Shown one piece after another: positions 63,999 to 64,000 of a stretch of DNA of 64,000 nt. Numbering within the stretch: the first letter of the stretch is position 1; each line of letters begins with the position of its first letter. Made by a program: the position numbers and the translations under genes. The notes below the pieces were generated by a model that saw only the letters and a list, made by a program, of their open reading frames with translations, had not been told where the DNA came from and searched no databases. The stretch is from the NCBI GenBank assembly GCA_041687255.1, contig JAWLCL010000020.1, positions 1-64,000 of the forward strand, read 5' to 3'. This stretch comes from Mariniphaga sp041687255 (GTDB taxonomy: Bacteria > Bacteroidota > Bacteroidia > Bacteroidales > Prolixibacteraceae).

Positions 63999-64000
63999 TC

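Overview
This window is typical of a Bacteroidota chromosome, probably a marine or sediment member of the Bacteroidales/Marinilabiliales group. The evidence is a SusC/SusD pair, a hybrid two-component regulator with an AraC output, type IX secretion (T9SS) sorting domains, many lipoproteins, few Shine-Dalgarno sites, and promoters of the TAnnTTTG type. I place it no more finely than that. I see no integrase, transposase, CRISPR array or rRNA. There is one tRNA gene (Pro, anticodon CGG).

Layout. 1-465: an array of 66-bp tandem repeats. 576-16531: an envelope glycan or glycoprotein region. It holds dolichol-phosphate-mannose-synthase-like GT2 enzymes, three multi-pass GT-C-type glycosyltransferases, three methyltransferase domains (one fused to a GT2), a T9SS-exported metallophosphoesterase, and a compact CotH lipoprotein / DUF4956 membrane protein / VTC-type polyphosphate polymerase operon. 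16951-28147: mostly housekeeping and small operons: CoA-disulfide-reductase-like flavoprotein, Pit phosphate transporter, NmrA-like protein, phytoene-desaturase-like oxidoreductase, GH92 alpha-mannosidase, DUF1080 protein, UPF0316 protein and release factor RF3. 28148-32002: a repeat-rich gap, a sulfatase remnant, an intact sulfatase and a secreted phosphoesterase. 32451-41800: a Sec-exported YD-repeat/Rhs polymorphic toxin locus with a GIY-YIG-like toxin tip, an Imm26-type immunity gene, and what looks like a displaced second toxin-tail/immunity cassette followed by a 39-bp scrap of rhs core. 42503-44840: a stand-alone LytTR regulator, tRNA-Pro with three broken tandem copies upstream of it, and a soluble PAS histidine kinase. 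45105-64000: a polysaccharide utilisation locus with five S1 sulfatases, a GH109-type enzyme, the hybrid regulator, SusD and a SusC cut by the right edge.

How the parts work together. The right third reads as one programme for sulfated, GalNAc/GlcNAc-containing glycans such as mucin or glycosaminoglycan-like polymers. The hybrid sensor should detect a glycan fragment and switch on SusC/D import; the lipoprotein sulfatases and GH109 then desulfate and trim the glycan. The substrate is inferred from the enzyme families, not proven. In the left third, the GT2 enzymes are expected to load sugars onto a polyprenyl phosphate and the GT-C proteins to transfer them outside the inner membrane. The CotH/DUF4956/VTC operon sits inside this region and is the best candidate for a poorly described envelope-modification system. 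The most unusual structural features are the tRNA-Pro 5'-half repeats interrupted by short palindromes, the orphan toxin-tail/immunity cassette, and the perfect 24-bp inverted repeat with four 11-bp iterons in front of the sulfatase remnant.
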